This document shows, in pieces, positions 49,305-57,655 of a stretch of 64,000 nt of DNA (its first letter is position 1; every line of letters begins with the position of its first letter). Made by a program: the position numbers and the translations under genes. The notes below the pieces were generated by a model. It saw only the letters and a list, made by a program, of their open reading frames with translations, did no database searches and was not told where the DNA came from. Origin of the DNA: Arcticibacter sp045629565 (lineage in GTDB: Bacteria; Bacteroidota; Bacteroidia; Sphingobacteriales; Sphingobacteriaceae); the NCBI RefSeq assembly GCF_045629565.1, contig NZ_JAZQRL010000093.1, forward strand, positions 1 through 64,000. Reading direction: 5' to 3'.

Positions 49305-49346
49305 GTATGTTCAATCAATTGCCGGGATATAGTTTTCCCGATAAGC

Positions 49347-50030
49347 TTAACTTTCTTTTACTTCAACGGCTTTTGTGACGTCAGCAAGGACAGTAACGCC
49401 GCCTGTAACCACCTGGCCCAGGGCAACCTTAACATCTGTTCCAATGGGCATATAAACGTCCACACGCGAACCAAACTTGATGAATCCAAACTGTTCGCCC
49501 TGCTGAACCTGATCACCTTCTTTTATATACCAAACAATTCTTCTGGCCAATGCTCCGGCAATCTGCCTGAAGAGTATTTCGATGCCATTTTCATGTTCAA
49601 CAACGACGGTTGTCCGCTCATTGTCTGTAGACGACTTAGGATCCCATGCCACCAGATATTTGCCTGGATGATATTTAAAGTATTTTACAATTCCTGAAAT
49701 CGGATTGCGGTTGACATGCACGTTTATAGGCGACATGAAGATAGAGACCTGTAGGCGGCGGTCCTTGAAGTATTCACCTTCTTCCGTCTCTTCTATAACA
49801 ACAACTTTGCCGTCGGCAGGACATATTATATGTTCTGTATTTAAAACCGTCTTCCGTGTTGGGTGCCTGAAAAACTGAAGCACCGTAATAAAGATTAGAA
49901 AAGAAACGATATAGATAATCCACTTGACTACACTTTGATCCGGCCAGTAATAGTGAGCAACGGCGTTCATTATAAAGATCAGCAAAATGGAAAGCGCTAT
50001 TGACGTATAGCCTTCTTTGTGGATTGTCAT
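49347..50030 (-). CDS. psd: phosphatidylserine decarboxylase-related protein (short type)
   Basis: A 227-residue membrane enzyme that makes phosphatidylethanolamine. Two membrane helices lie at about 11-26 and 35-52. SIFMSPINVHVNRNPISG is the family active-site block. The self-cleavage site that produces the pyruvoyl group is FGSR (GFIKFGSRVDVYMP), the archaeal-like variant rather than LGST. It is followed by a strong hairpin. hpt lies 39 bases upstream in the same direction. Confidence 0.93.
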   Translation of the reverse strand: MTIHKEGYTSIALSILLIFIMNAVAHYYWPDQSVVKWIIYIVSFLIFITVLQFFRHPTRKTVLNTEHIICPADGKVVVIEETEEGEYFKDRRLQVSIFMSPINVHVNRNPISGIVKYFKYHPGKYLVAWDPKSSTDNERTTVVVEHENGIEILFRQIAGALARRIVWYIKEGDQVQQGEQFGFIKFGSRVDVYMPIGTDVKVALGQVVTGGVTVLADVTKAVEVKES

Positions 50031-50069
50031 TTAAAATAAATTTTAACCGCAAATATGCTAAAAATGTTA

Positions 50070-50624
50070 TTAAGTTTCCGAGGGAACGGAAATTGCCCGG
50101 TAGATATCCTTCAAATTCCGGCCCAGTCCTTTATAATCAAGGCCATAGCCCACAACAAATTCATTAGCGATCTCGAAACCGACATAGGCAATCTCATCAA
50201 ATTCTTTCTGGAGCGAGTCTGGTTTAATAAGAAGCGTGCATACGGCCACTGATGCAGGGTTCTGTTCTTTAACCTGGGCAAGAAGGTATGAAAGTGTTAT
50301 GCCTGTATCTACAATGTCTTCCACAATGATAACATCTCTGCCTTTAAGGTCTATCTCCAACCCGATCATCTTTTTTACAGTTCCCGAAGTCGATTCGCCA
50401 CCATGATAGGAGGCAAGCTTTACAAATGCTACTTCAACCGGGATGCTCACCTCCTTCATCAGGTCGGCCATGAACAGGAAACTTCCGTTCAGTACAGCGA
50501 TCACAACAGGCAACCGGTTATCGTAGTCTACGTTCATTTGAATGGCCAGGAGGCGTGTGCGCTTCCTTATCTGCTCATACTCCAGGAAGCAGGTAAATTC
50601 TTTATCTTCAATTTCAATTTTCAT
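50070..50624 (-). CDS. hpt: hypoxanthine phosphoribosyltransferase
   Basis: A 184-residue purine salvage enzyme. VIIVEDIVDTGITLSYLL is the PRPP-binding motif with paired acidic residues. VLNGSFLFMADLM is the N-terminal loop, and FVVGYGLDYKGLGRNL carries the base-recognition residues. It converts hypoxanthine or guanine to nucleotides. It is probably co-transcribed with psd. Confidence 0.93.
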   Translation of the reverse strand: MKIEIEDKEFTCFLEYEQIRKRTRLLAIQMNVDYDNRLPVVIAVLNGSFLFMADLMKEVSIPVEVAFVKLASYHGGESTSGTVKKMIGLEIDLKGRDVIIVEDIVDTGITLSYLLAQVKEQNPASVAVCTLLIKPDSLQKEFDEIAYVGFEIANEFVVGYGLDYKGLGRNLKDIYRAISVPSET

Positions 50625-50733
50625 CTGGCTATTCGTTAGTTTTCAATAGGTTAACAAAGGCGCCTTCCATGCTCCGCATATTGCCGGCAGCCCGGTGGCA
50701 TACACCCTAATCATTTTACGTTCCTAAAGGTAT

Positions 50734-52872
50734 TTAGTTACTTGCTTCTTTCTCTTTCCGCTTCAGATCCCGCCTTAACCTTCTTTTCTCGGCACGCGTC
50801 AAAGTGGTGTCCCTGGCTATTTCCTTTGTTCTTTCTGAAATCGATTTTACAGTATCCACTTTCTGGATCTTGAAAATATCCCTGAGCAGATCTCCCCCAT
50901 CCATATCGTCTTCTGCCTCAAAAAGTGAATCCACTTCCATGGTATCCACGACCGGTGCTGCAGGACGAAGTGCTTCTCGTACCCTTACACCATAAAATCC
51001 GTATGCATTGGTATCACGCGATGTGTATCCACGCTGTGCCATCAGATTGCCGATAAGTTTAAAATAACCTCGTAAACTCGTTCGCAAACCACCGTCATGC
51101 GTAAAATAATAGAGTGACGACTTAGGCTTCGGAACTATGCTCGCCAGGTAGATCCCTTCTCCTAATGTCAGTTCAGATGGGTGCTTATTGAAATAATACC
51201 GTGCAGCTTCACCTATACCGTACACATTACGTCCCCATTCGATGATATTCAGGTAGACTTCAAACATTCGCTTCTTGGTCGATACGCGGTTGTTCTCAAT
51301 CAACCATACAATTAACATCTCCTCAATCTTGCGGGCAAGCGTCTTCTGCCTGATCAGGAAGACGTTTTTCACCAGCTGCATAGATATGGTGCTTCCGCCC
51401 CTTTTGAAGGCTTTTTCTTTAAAGTTGGTAGCAATAGACCGTTTTATTGACATCTCAACAAAGCCGTTATGAGAATAAAAGGATGGGTCCTCAGCAGTCA
51501 ATAATGCATTACGTAAATTAGGTGATATCTGCTCGATAGGTGTATAGTCTGGATTTTCGGGACCAACAATGATATCTCGCATCGGTTTGCCATACTCATA
51601 AGGTGTATAAACAAACGGAGCGTTGATTTTTGCAAGATTGGTTTTACCCCATTTTACAATCCTGAAGCCTGACGGATTCATTGATGAACTAAATTGAACA
51701 CTGTCTGGCCGGCGGGTATCCAGAAAAAAGCTCATTTCATACCGAAGCTTACCCTCCACCTGAATGCCTTCAAGCGACTCAAACAGGCCGATAGGAAAGG
51801 AGTTAAACAATTCCTGAGCATCCATATCGCCTGTTTTTAGCTTAAGAGCGTAAGACTTGTTCTTGCCCATCGTGTACTTGATGTAAGGATTTGCCTGAAT
51901 ATTCTTCAGATGAATCACTGAGGAACTGTCAATAGCAAGAAAGTCTTTCCCGATCAGAATGTCTGCATCAATGGAACCGCTTGGGAGTATGATGTCATTA
52001 GCCGCAATCCTCGGATGATTGATCAGCAGATTGCTGATTGCCCATGAACCGTAAATATGAAACTCATCACCCTTCTTCCGTGTGTTCTTTAGCTGCGTAT
52101 ATACAGTATCAAAGTTGATCTTCCCCCCCAGCTTTTTCTCGAGCATTGGCAACTCCACTTTCTTGTTATCAGCATACAGCTTTATATCCAGTTTCTTATC
52201 ATCAGCATCCACGTTTCCGTCGATGTGCCAGACGGACTCATCACCGTTAACCAAAATGGTCGATTTAAGTTCTCCGCTCTCAATAACGGCTGAAGTTGTA
52301 TGAAAGCTCAGCTCCTCTTCATCCCTGATGATCGTAAGTTTGAAGTCTTTTACGTCCATTTCATCAGGAATCTTATACAGAAGCTGGTTGAGCAGGTTAT
52401 TCGCCAGTTCCGCATAATCCGCTTTGCCTTTATCAGTAGAGCTGGGTTTTTTCTTCTTGAACAGGAAATCGTAATTACGTACTGTATCCCGCTTGATAAG
52501 ATGGATATATGCTTTGTTCACCCGGAGCCCGAGCAGCTTTATGTCGCCGAATAACAGGGGCATAAGTTTAACCCCCACATGCAGATCCTGAACGGAGAGG
52601 AGGCTGTCCCGGTTTTCTGGTACGATGGAAATGTCCGAGAAAGCGATTGTCCGCAGCCCTTCAAATCTCGGATTATTGATGTTCAAATTTAAGTTATAGT
52701 CCCTTTTCGCTTTGGCTTTCGCCTTAGCAACCATCTGCTTCAGCAAACTTTCCCGCTTTGAATATGCAATAAAACCGAGGATTCCGGCAATTACCAGTAA
52801 GATCAGCAGAACAATACCCGAAATTTTTAAGTACTTTTTATAGTTCGTAGGAATACGCATGTATCCGGACAT
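50734..52872 (-). CDS. AsmA-like N-terminus fused to GT51 peptidoglycan transglycosylase
   Basis: A 712-residue inner membrane protein. A membrane helix lies at about 19-40. Residues about 45-430 are beta-rich and read like AsmA/DUF748-type repeats (FSDISIVPENRDSLLSVQDLHVG). The region from about 455 is a GT51 glycosyltransferase: NALLTAEDPSFYSHNGF holds the catalytic Glu, and RGGSTISMQLVKNVFL and RKIEEMLIVWLIENN are the conserved blocks. No transpeptidase domain follows; the tail is charged. It should polymerise lipid II glycan strands. Monofunctional MtgA is only about 240 residues, so the large N-terminal part is a real addition. Confidence 0.87.
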   Translation of the reverse strand: MSGYMRIPTNYKKYLKISGIVLLILLVIAGILGFIAYSKRESLLKQMVAKAKAKAKRDYNLNLNINNPRFEGLRTIAFSDISIVPENRDSLLSVQDLHVGVKLMPLLFGDIKLLGLRVNKAYIHLIKRDTVRNYDFLFKKKKPSSTDKGKADYAELANNLLNQLLYKIPDEMDVKDFKLTIIRDEEELSFHTTSAVIESGELKSTILVNGDESVWHIDGNVDADDKKLDIKLYADNKKVELPMLEKKLGGKINFDTVYTQLKNTRKKGDEFHIYGSWAISNLLINHPRIAANDIILPSGSIDADILIGKDFLAIDSSSVIHLKNIQANPYIKYTMGKNKSYALKLKTGDMDAQELFNSFPIGLFESLEGIQVEGKLRYEMSFFLDTRRPDSVQFSSSMNPSGFRIVKWGKTNLAKINAPFVYTPYEYGKPMRDIIVGPENPDYTPIEQISPNLRNALLTAEDPSFYSHNGFVEMSIKRSIATNFKEKAFKRGGSTISMQLVKNVFLIRQKTLARKIEEMLIVWLIENNRVSTKKRMFEVYLNIIEWGRNVYGIGEAARYYFNKHPSELTLGEGIYLASIVPKPKSSLYYFTHDGGLRTSLRGYFKLIGNLMAQRGYTSRDTNAYGFYGVRVREALRPAAPVVDTMEVDSLFEAEDDMDGGDLLRDIFKIQKVDTVKSISERTKEIARDTTLTRAEKRRLRRDLKRKEKEASN

Positions 52873-52982
52873 ATTTAATTATTAGACGCATAAAGGAAAC
52901 GCTAATCGGAAAAGATTAGTTTCCAAAGTGTAAATATCTGTAAAAACATAAAGAAACAGGCAGTTAAGCGGGTAGGTTTCAT

Positions 52983-52990
52983 TAATTTTG
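52983..52990 (+). promoter_or_regulatory. -7 box upstream of mrp
   Basis: TAATTTTG matches TAnnTTTG and ends 18 bases before the ATG at 53009. No TTG is at -33. Confidence 0.45.
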
Positions 52991-53008
52991 TTTTTTAATA
53001 TTCATCAG

Positions 53009-54079
53009 ATGATTACAAAGGAAAAGGTATTACATGCCTTAAGCCATGTTGAAGAACCGGATCTCAAAAAAGACCTGGTAACCCTCAACATGATTGAAGA
53101 TATAATTATAGAAGGTGACCATGTTACATTTACGGTTATACTCACCACACCAGCATGTCCGCTAAAAGGCTTGATTGAGAACGCTTGTCGCAATGCCATC
53201 GCTCACTTTATTAGTCCCAACGCTAAAGTCGACGTAAAGATGACATCCCGTGTAACCACTCAAAAGAACCAGCCCCTTAATAACATCAGTAACATCATCG
53301 TTGTAGCGTCAGGTAAAGGCGGTGTTGGTAAATCAACTGTATCAGCCAATATAGCTCTTGGATTAGCTAAGAAGGGTGCCAGAGTCGGTTTAATTGATGC
53401 GGATATCTACGGCCCTTCCATCCCGATCATGTTCGGAGTAGAAGATGCCAAGCCGGAGGCCATCCAGACTCCCGAGGGCAAGACCCGTATTCAGCCAATA
53501 GAGAAGTTTGGGATCAAACTGCTCTCTATCGGGTTCTTTACCGATCCCGAACAGCCCATTCCATGGAGAGGACCAATGGCTTCAAACGCTGTCAAACAGC
53601 TATTCAATGACGCTGATTGGGGGGATTTGGATTATCTAGTAGTAGACCTTCCTCCGGGAACTGGCGATATACACATCACTTTGACGCAGACCTATCCGGT
53701 AGCAGGAGCAGTGATCGTAACTACCCCACAGAAAGTTGCTTTGGCAGATACTAAAAAAGGCATCGGTATGTTCATGATGAATGCCATCAATGTTCCGGTT
53801 CTTGGAATTGTTGAGAATATGTCCTATTTCACGCCTGCTGAGCTTCCTGAGAATAAATATTATATTTTTGGGAAAGGCGGAGGCAGATCGCTGGCTGAGA
53901 AGTTTAATGTACCGTTCCTGGGAGAGATTCCCCTGGTGCAAGCCATCAGTGAGGCGGGAGACGGTGGCGAACCCGTGATATTGCAGGACGAAAACCCGAT
54001 GTCAGCGGCATTCATGAGTGTTGCGGAGCGGGTTGCCCAGCAGGTTGCTATCCATAATGCCAAGCCGGCTTCTGTATAA
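53009..54079 (+). CDS. apbC: Mrp/ApbC family iron-sulfur cluster carrier ATPase
   Basis: A 356-residue protein. The N-terminal MIP18/DUF59 domain (about 1-85) is followed by a P-loop NTPase with the deviant Walker A SGKGGVGKST at about 110-119. DLPPGTGDIHITLTQ is the Walker B region. The family's CxxC is not obvious in the C-terminal part (ENMSYFTPAELPENKYYIFG has no Cys), unlike the E. coli protein. It transfers Fe-S clusters to apoproteins. I chose the ATG at 53009 over a TTG at 52988. A NifU-type gene follows, supporting the Fe-S role. Confidence 0.92.
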   Translation: MITKEKVLHALSHVEEPDLKKDLVTLNMIEDIIIEGDHVTFTVILTTPACPLKGLIENACRNAIAHFISPNAKVDVKMTSRVTTQKNQPLNNISNIIVVASGKGGVGKSTVSANIALGLAKKGARVGLIDADIYGPSIPIMFGVEDAKPEAIQTPEGKTRIQPIEKFGIKLLSIGFFTDPEQPIPWRGPMASNAVKQLFNDADWGDLDYLVVDLPPGTGDIHITLTQTYPVAGAVIVTTPQKVALADTKKGIGMFMMNAINVPVLGIVENMSYFTPAELPENKYYIFGKGGGRSLAEKFNVPFLGEIPLVQAISEAGDGGEPVILQDENPMSAAFMSVAERVAQQVAIHNAKPASV

Positions 54080-54115
54080 TTGGAGATTATTGTGTAATTT
54101 TATAAAAAGATTATT

Positions 54116-54394
54116 ATGGATTTGTTGCAAAGAGTGGAAAGTGCGTTAGATAGCATTCGGCCGTACCTGGAAGCAGACGGTGGCAATGTGTCGGTGGAAG
54201 AAATAACTCCTGAAAATATAGTTAAAGTCAGATTGCTGGGCGCATGCGGATCTTGTCCCATGAGCGTGATGACGATGAAAGCAGGGATTGAACAGGCCAT
54301 CAAAAGGTCAGTTCCTGAAATTGAGGGAATTGAGGCCATTAACCTCACGGATATGGACGACCCCAATGCAGTTATGCCGAATGTAGCACAATAA
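54116..54394 (+). CDS. NifU C-terminal domain (Nfu-type) iron-sulfur scaffold
   Basis: A 92-residue protein consisting only of the Nfu domain. RPYLEADGGNVSVEEI starts it, and LLGACGSCPMS carries the CxxC that ligates a 4Fe-4S cluster between two subunits. It accepts and delivers clusters. It lies 36 bases after the Mrp/ApbC gene and ends in a terminator. Confidence 0.94.
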   Translation: MDLLQRVESALDSIRPYLEADGGNVSVEEITPENIVKVRLLGACGSCPMSVMTMKAGIEQAIKRSVPEIEGIEAINLTDMDDPNAVMPNVAQ

Positions 54395-54409
54395 AAACAG
54401 CTAACATAC

Positions 54410-54448
54410 CCAAAAAAGCGAATCATGTAACATGTTTCGCTTTTTTGG
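54410..54448 (+). terminator. terminator after the Nfu gene
   Basis: The arm 54410-54427 pairs with 54431-54448 (CC-A6-GCGAA against TTCGC-T6-GG) with one mismatch and the loop TAA. Confidence 0.85.
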
Positions 54449-54450
54449 CT

Positions 54451-54496
54451 TTTAACAGATTTTAACTAAATAATAGCACAATTATTGATAGGTTTA
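54451..54496 (+). promoter_or_regulatory. TTTAAC motif plus -7 box before the gene at 54502
   Basis: TTTAACAGATTTTAAC at 54451-54466 is followed after exactly 22 bases by TAGGTTTA (54489-54496), a 7 of 8 match to TAnnTTTG. The same motif, with the same 22-base spacing to a -7 box, precedes the DUF4270 gene at 7780. Confidence 0.45.
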
Positions 54497-54501
54497 CGTC
54501 G

Positions 54502-55134
54502 ATGAGAATAGTTATCACAGCATTGATCATGATATTTGCAACTGGTTTTGCACAGGCTCAGGAAAAGCCGCTTGTGCAATTTTCAGGGATAATATATAAT
54601 GTCGACTCAAACGTTGTGGTGCCTTACGTTACCGTTACCAATAAAAATAAAAACAACAAAACGGTATCAGCCAATTTTCAGGGATACTTCTCTTTCGTAG
54701 CCGCTCAGGGCGACACCATCCTATTTAGTTCAGTTGGTTATCGCCGGGAGGCTCTCGTCATTCCAGACATGGAAGGTGAAAAAAGCTATACCGTAGTTGT
54801 TAAAATGAAACCAATTGTTGTCAACCTCCCGATGGTATCCGTACTGCCGTGGGCCAGTGTCGACGAATTTACCAAGGAGTTCATGTCTATGAAGTTCGCA
54901 GATGATGATCTCGAAATCGCTAAAAAGAATGTGGCAAGATCTTCGTTGCTGGCCATGGCGCGCGACCTGCCGAGAGACGGACAGGAGATGAGGGGAGTTA
55001 ATTTCCAGAACAACCATATTGCCCTGACCAACAAGGCAATAAATCAGCGGATGGCTAATCCGCTTTTAAATCCCTTCGCCTGGGGTTCCTTTATTCAACA
55101 AATTATCAACGGAGATAAAAGTAAGAGCAATTAA
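54502..55134 (+). CDS. secreted protein with carboxypeptidase-regulatory-like domain
   Basis: A 210-residue exported protein. The signal peptide ends at AQAQ (about residue 20). Residues 25-105 form a CarboxypepD_reg-like (CNA-B type) beta sandwich: GIIYNVDSNVVVPYVTVTNK, FQGYFSFVAAQGDTILFSSVGYR. The rest is helical and unlike anything I recognise (LARDLPRDGQE-like region near 155). Such domains occur at the N-terminus of TonB-dependent receptors; here it stands alone. The function is unknown. It is convergent with def, with only three bases between the stops. Confidence 0.82.
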   Translation: MRIVITALIMIFATGFAQAQEKPLVQFSGIIYNVDSNVVVPYVTVTNKNKNNKTVSANFQGYFSFVAAQGDTILFSSVGYRREALVIPDMEGEKSYTVVVKMKPIVVNLPMVSVLPWASVDEFTKEFMSMKFADDDLEIAKKNVARSSLLAMARDLPRDGQEMRGVNFQNNHIALTNKAINQRMANPLLNPFAWGSFIQQIINGDKSKSN

Positions 55135-55137
55135 TCT

Positions 55138-55707
55138 TTACTTCTTCTTGCCCTTGTTAGCCTGAGGGAACTTCATCTTGTAATCTACGTTTACAGCCCC
55201 TTTCTTAATAGCCTCAAATTTGCTTTTTAGCATAGCTCTTCTAAGCGGGCTCAATTTATCAGTAAACAATTTACCTTCAATGTGATCGTATTCATGTTGG
55301 ATCACACGGGCAGCCATACCATCAAACGTCTCTTCATGCTGTACCCAGTTTTCGTCATAGTAAGAAACTACTATGGTATCAAGCCTTCTTACGTCTTCTC
55401 TGATGTCTGGTATGCTCAGGCAGCCTTCATTGAAATCCCATAATACACCCTTTTCTTCCAGAATGCGGGCATTTATAAATACCTTTTTAAAATTCTCATA
55501 TCCAGGCTCATCTTTGTCTGAAAGATCAATAACAAACAACCGGATAGCCAGACCCACCTGTGGCGCAGCCAGGCCCACACCGCTCGCATTGTACATCGTA
55601 TCGAACATGTTCGAAATAAGTGTTTGCAGCTCAGGGTACTCAGCAGAGATGTCTTCCGCCTTCTTCCTTAAGATAGGATCACCGTATGCTACTATTGGTA
55701 ACTTCAT
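55138..55707 (-). CDS. def: peptide deformylase
   Basis: A 189-residue metal enzyme that removes formyl groups from nascent proteins. The three signatures are GVGLAAPQVG, EGCLSIP (metal Cys) and QHEYDHIEG (two metal His and the catalytic Glu). The C-terminal tail is basic (ANKGKKK). It is 17 bases downstream of the M16 peptidase gene in the same direction. Confidence 0.96.
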   Translation of the reverse strand: MKLPIVAYGDPILRKKAEDISAEYPELQTLISNMFDTMYNASGVGLAAPQVGLAIRLFVIDLSDKDEPGYENFKKVFINARILEEKGVLWDFNEGCLSIPDIREDVRRLDTIVVSYYDENWVQHEETFDGMAARVIQHEYDHIEGKLFTDKLSPLRRAMLKSKFEAIKKGAVNVDYKMKFPQANKGKKK

Positions 55708-55724
55708 ACTATAAATTTAATAAA

Positions 55725-56957
55725 TTATTCAGCCTCATTCGGCACAAAAGTAAGCGTGCTGATGCTGGCCGGATCAAAAATCTCGTTTGCTATATCCCGA
55801 ACCGAGGAGGGAGTGATAGCGTTAATCCTTGCGAAAATCTCCTCCAGGGACTCTGCGCGGCTATGGTCGATCAAACTCTTGCACATACCGATGATTAGAC
55901 CCATTCTGTTGTCCTCACCCAATGCAATCTGACCGTTTATCTTCTTCTTTGCCCTGTCCAGCGTAATATCGCTCATCTTATTCTCCCTTAAGAGCCTAAG
56001 TTGTTTATGCACCAGCTTCAACGCGCGATCAGACTTTTCAGCATCAGTACCAAAGTAGATGGAAAAGATTCCGCTGTCGCACATCGGCGTAAAATTGGAT
56101 TCAATGGTATAGGCGATACCATATTTCTCCCGGATGGTTAGGTTCAGTATAGAACTCATGCCATTTCCTCCCAGAATATTGTTCAACAGGAGAAGCCCCG
56201 TTTTCTTTTCGTCGTATATAGAATAAGCCTGATTCCCGATTACGCAATGCGTCTGCGAAATGGCCTTGTCCACTGAACGTGTTACCGGAGTATACTGCGG
56301 TGCAGTTCTGACAGGCTTATTCAGGTTGGCTGGTATCTTCTCAAAGATAGACGTAAAAAGTCTGCTGATCTCTTTCGAAGTATAGCTTCCGTTAACGCCG
56401 ATGACGATTTCTTCAGTGTTATAATTCGCTGCAAGGAAGGAAAATATATCCTGCTGCTCAAAAGCCATCACCGATTCAGGTGTACCAAGGATGTTCCGCC
56501 CCAGAGCATGACCAGAGAAAAGAAGGTCTTCAAAGTCGTCCTGAATCGCTTCTTCAGGCTGATCTTGATAGGATGCTATTTCGTCGAGAACAACGCCTTT
56601 CTCTTTGTCCATCTCCTTTACAGGAAACTGTGAGTGAAAGACCAGGTCTTCAAACAGATCAAGTGCCTTCCTCAGGTAAGGATTTAAGATAGAGGCATGG
56701 ATGCAAGTATACTCCTTAGTGGTATAAGCATTCAAATCCCCTCCTACCGCTTCAAGGTAGTTCAGAATCTGACTGGTACTTCTTCTTTCCGTCTTCTTGA
56801 ACAGCAGGTGTTCGATGAAATGTGCCAGGCCATCCTTGCCTTCAGGCTCATCTCTGGAACCTGTATTAATAACAATGCAGGCATGTGATACAGAAGAAGT
56901 TGATGGCTTAAATAATAACCGAATGCCGTTAGGCAGTGTGAAGACCTCGTAATCCAT
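55725..56957 (-). CDS. M16 family metallopeptidase (processing-peptidase type)
   Basis: A 410-residue pitrilysin-family protein. The inverted zinc motif HFIEHLLFK is at about 47-55, with the downstream Glu in the VVLDEIASYQDQPEE stretch. The length matches single-unit M16B peptidases, which have two M16 halves and work as dimers. It has no signal peptide, so it is cytoplasmic. The substrate is unknown. It lies between def and msrA. Confidence 0.9.
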   Translation of the reverse strand: MDYEVFTLPNGIRLLFKPSTSSVSHACIVINTGSRDEPEGKDGLAHFIEHLLFKKTERRSTSQILNYLEAVGGDLNAYTTKEYTCIHASILNPYLRKALDLFEDLVFHSQFPVKEMDKEKGVVLDEIASYQDQPEEAIQDDFEDLLFSGHALGRNILGTPESVMAFEQQDIFSFLAANYNTEEIVIGVNGSYTSKEISRLFTSIFEKIPANLNKPVRTAPQYTPVTRSVDKAISQTHCVIGNQAYSIYDEKKTGLLLLNNILGGNGMSSILNLTIREKYGIAYTIESNFTPMCDSGIFSIYFGTDAEKSDRALKLVHKQLRLLRENKMSDITLDRAKKKINGQIALGEDNRMGLIIGMCKSLIDHSRAESLEEIFARINAITPSSVRDIANEIFDPASISTLTFVPNEAE

Positions 56958-56987
56958 TTAAAAGGCAAAGGTAAGAAAATAAAATGC

Positions 56988-57626
56988 CTAGTTTTTCATT
57001 TTGAGCTTGCAGGCTCTCTGAAACTTGTCAAATCTGGGTAAGGAAACGGCTCTCACGTATGAATTATAGGGGTTCTCGGTGGTGTAGTTCTGATGATACT
57101 CTTCAGCACGATAAAAGGCATTGAGCGGCGCTACCTCTGTTACGATAGGCATCTCAAACTTTGGAGTCCATTTCTTAATCGCCTCAGTAGCCAGCTTTTC
57201 CTGCTCCTTATCCACGTAAAAAATGGCTGAGCGATAAGAAGGCCCTTCATCTGGCCCTTGTCTGTTTAAGGTGGTAGGATCATGAGAACTAAAAAATGCC
57301 TCCAGCAACTGCTCATAGCTGATCACTTCAGGATTATAATACACCAATATGGTTTCTGCATGCCCCGTCGTTTCTGTGCATACTTCCTCGTACGTTGGAT
57401 TCTTGGTATGTCCGCCGGCATAGCCCGACACCGCAGAATCTACCCCTGCGAGCTCCTCAAAGATATGTTCAGAGCACCAGAAACAGCCCTCAGCAAATGC
57501 TGCGATAGATTTGCCCTTATCCGACTTCACGTTTATTTCCTTGGTTCCCTTCTGCTGCCCGGATAAATTACATGCTAAAAGCACGCTCATCCCCAATCCC
57601 GCAACCACCACTTTAATGCTGTTCAT
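56988..57626 (-). CDS. msrA: peptide-methionine (S)-S-oxide reductase, lipoprotein
   Basis: A 212-residue MsrA. A lipoprotein signal peptide ends in LLAC (Cys about 19), so it repairs oxidised envelope proteins. The catalytic motif is GCFWC at about 47-51, and VSGYAGGHTKNPTYEEVCTETTGHAE is the substrate region. There is no fused MsrB domain. It is 30 bases downstream of yifB in the same direction. Confidence 0.95.
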   Translation of the reverse strand: MNSIKVVVAGLGMSVLLACNLSGQQKGTKEINVKSDKGKSIAAFAEGCFWCSEHIFEELAGVDSAVSGYAGGHTKNPTYEEVCTETTGHAETILVYYNPEVISYEQLLEAFFSSHDPTTLNRQGPDEGPSYRSAIFYVDKEQEKLATEAIKKWTPKFEMPIVTEVAPLNAFYRAEEYHQNYTTENPYNSYVRAVSLPRFDKFQRACKLKMKN

Positions 57627-57655
57627 GTTTCAATAACGTAAACAGCCTCAAAACA

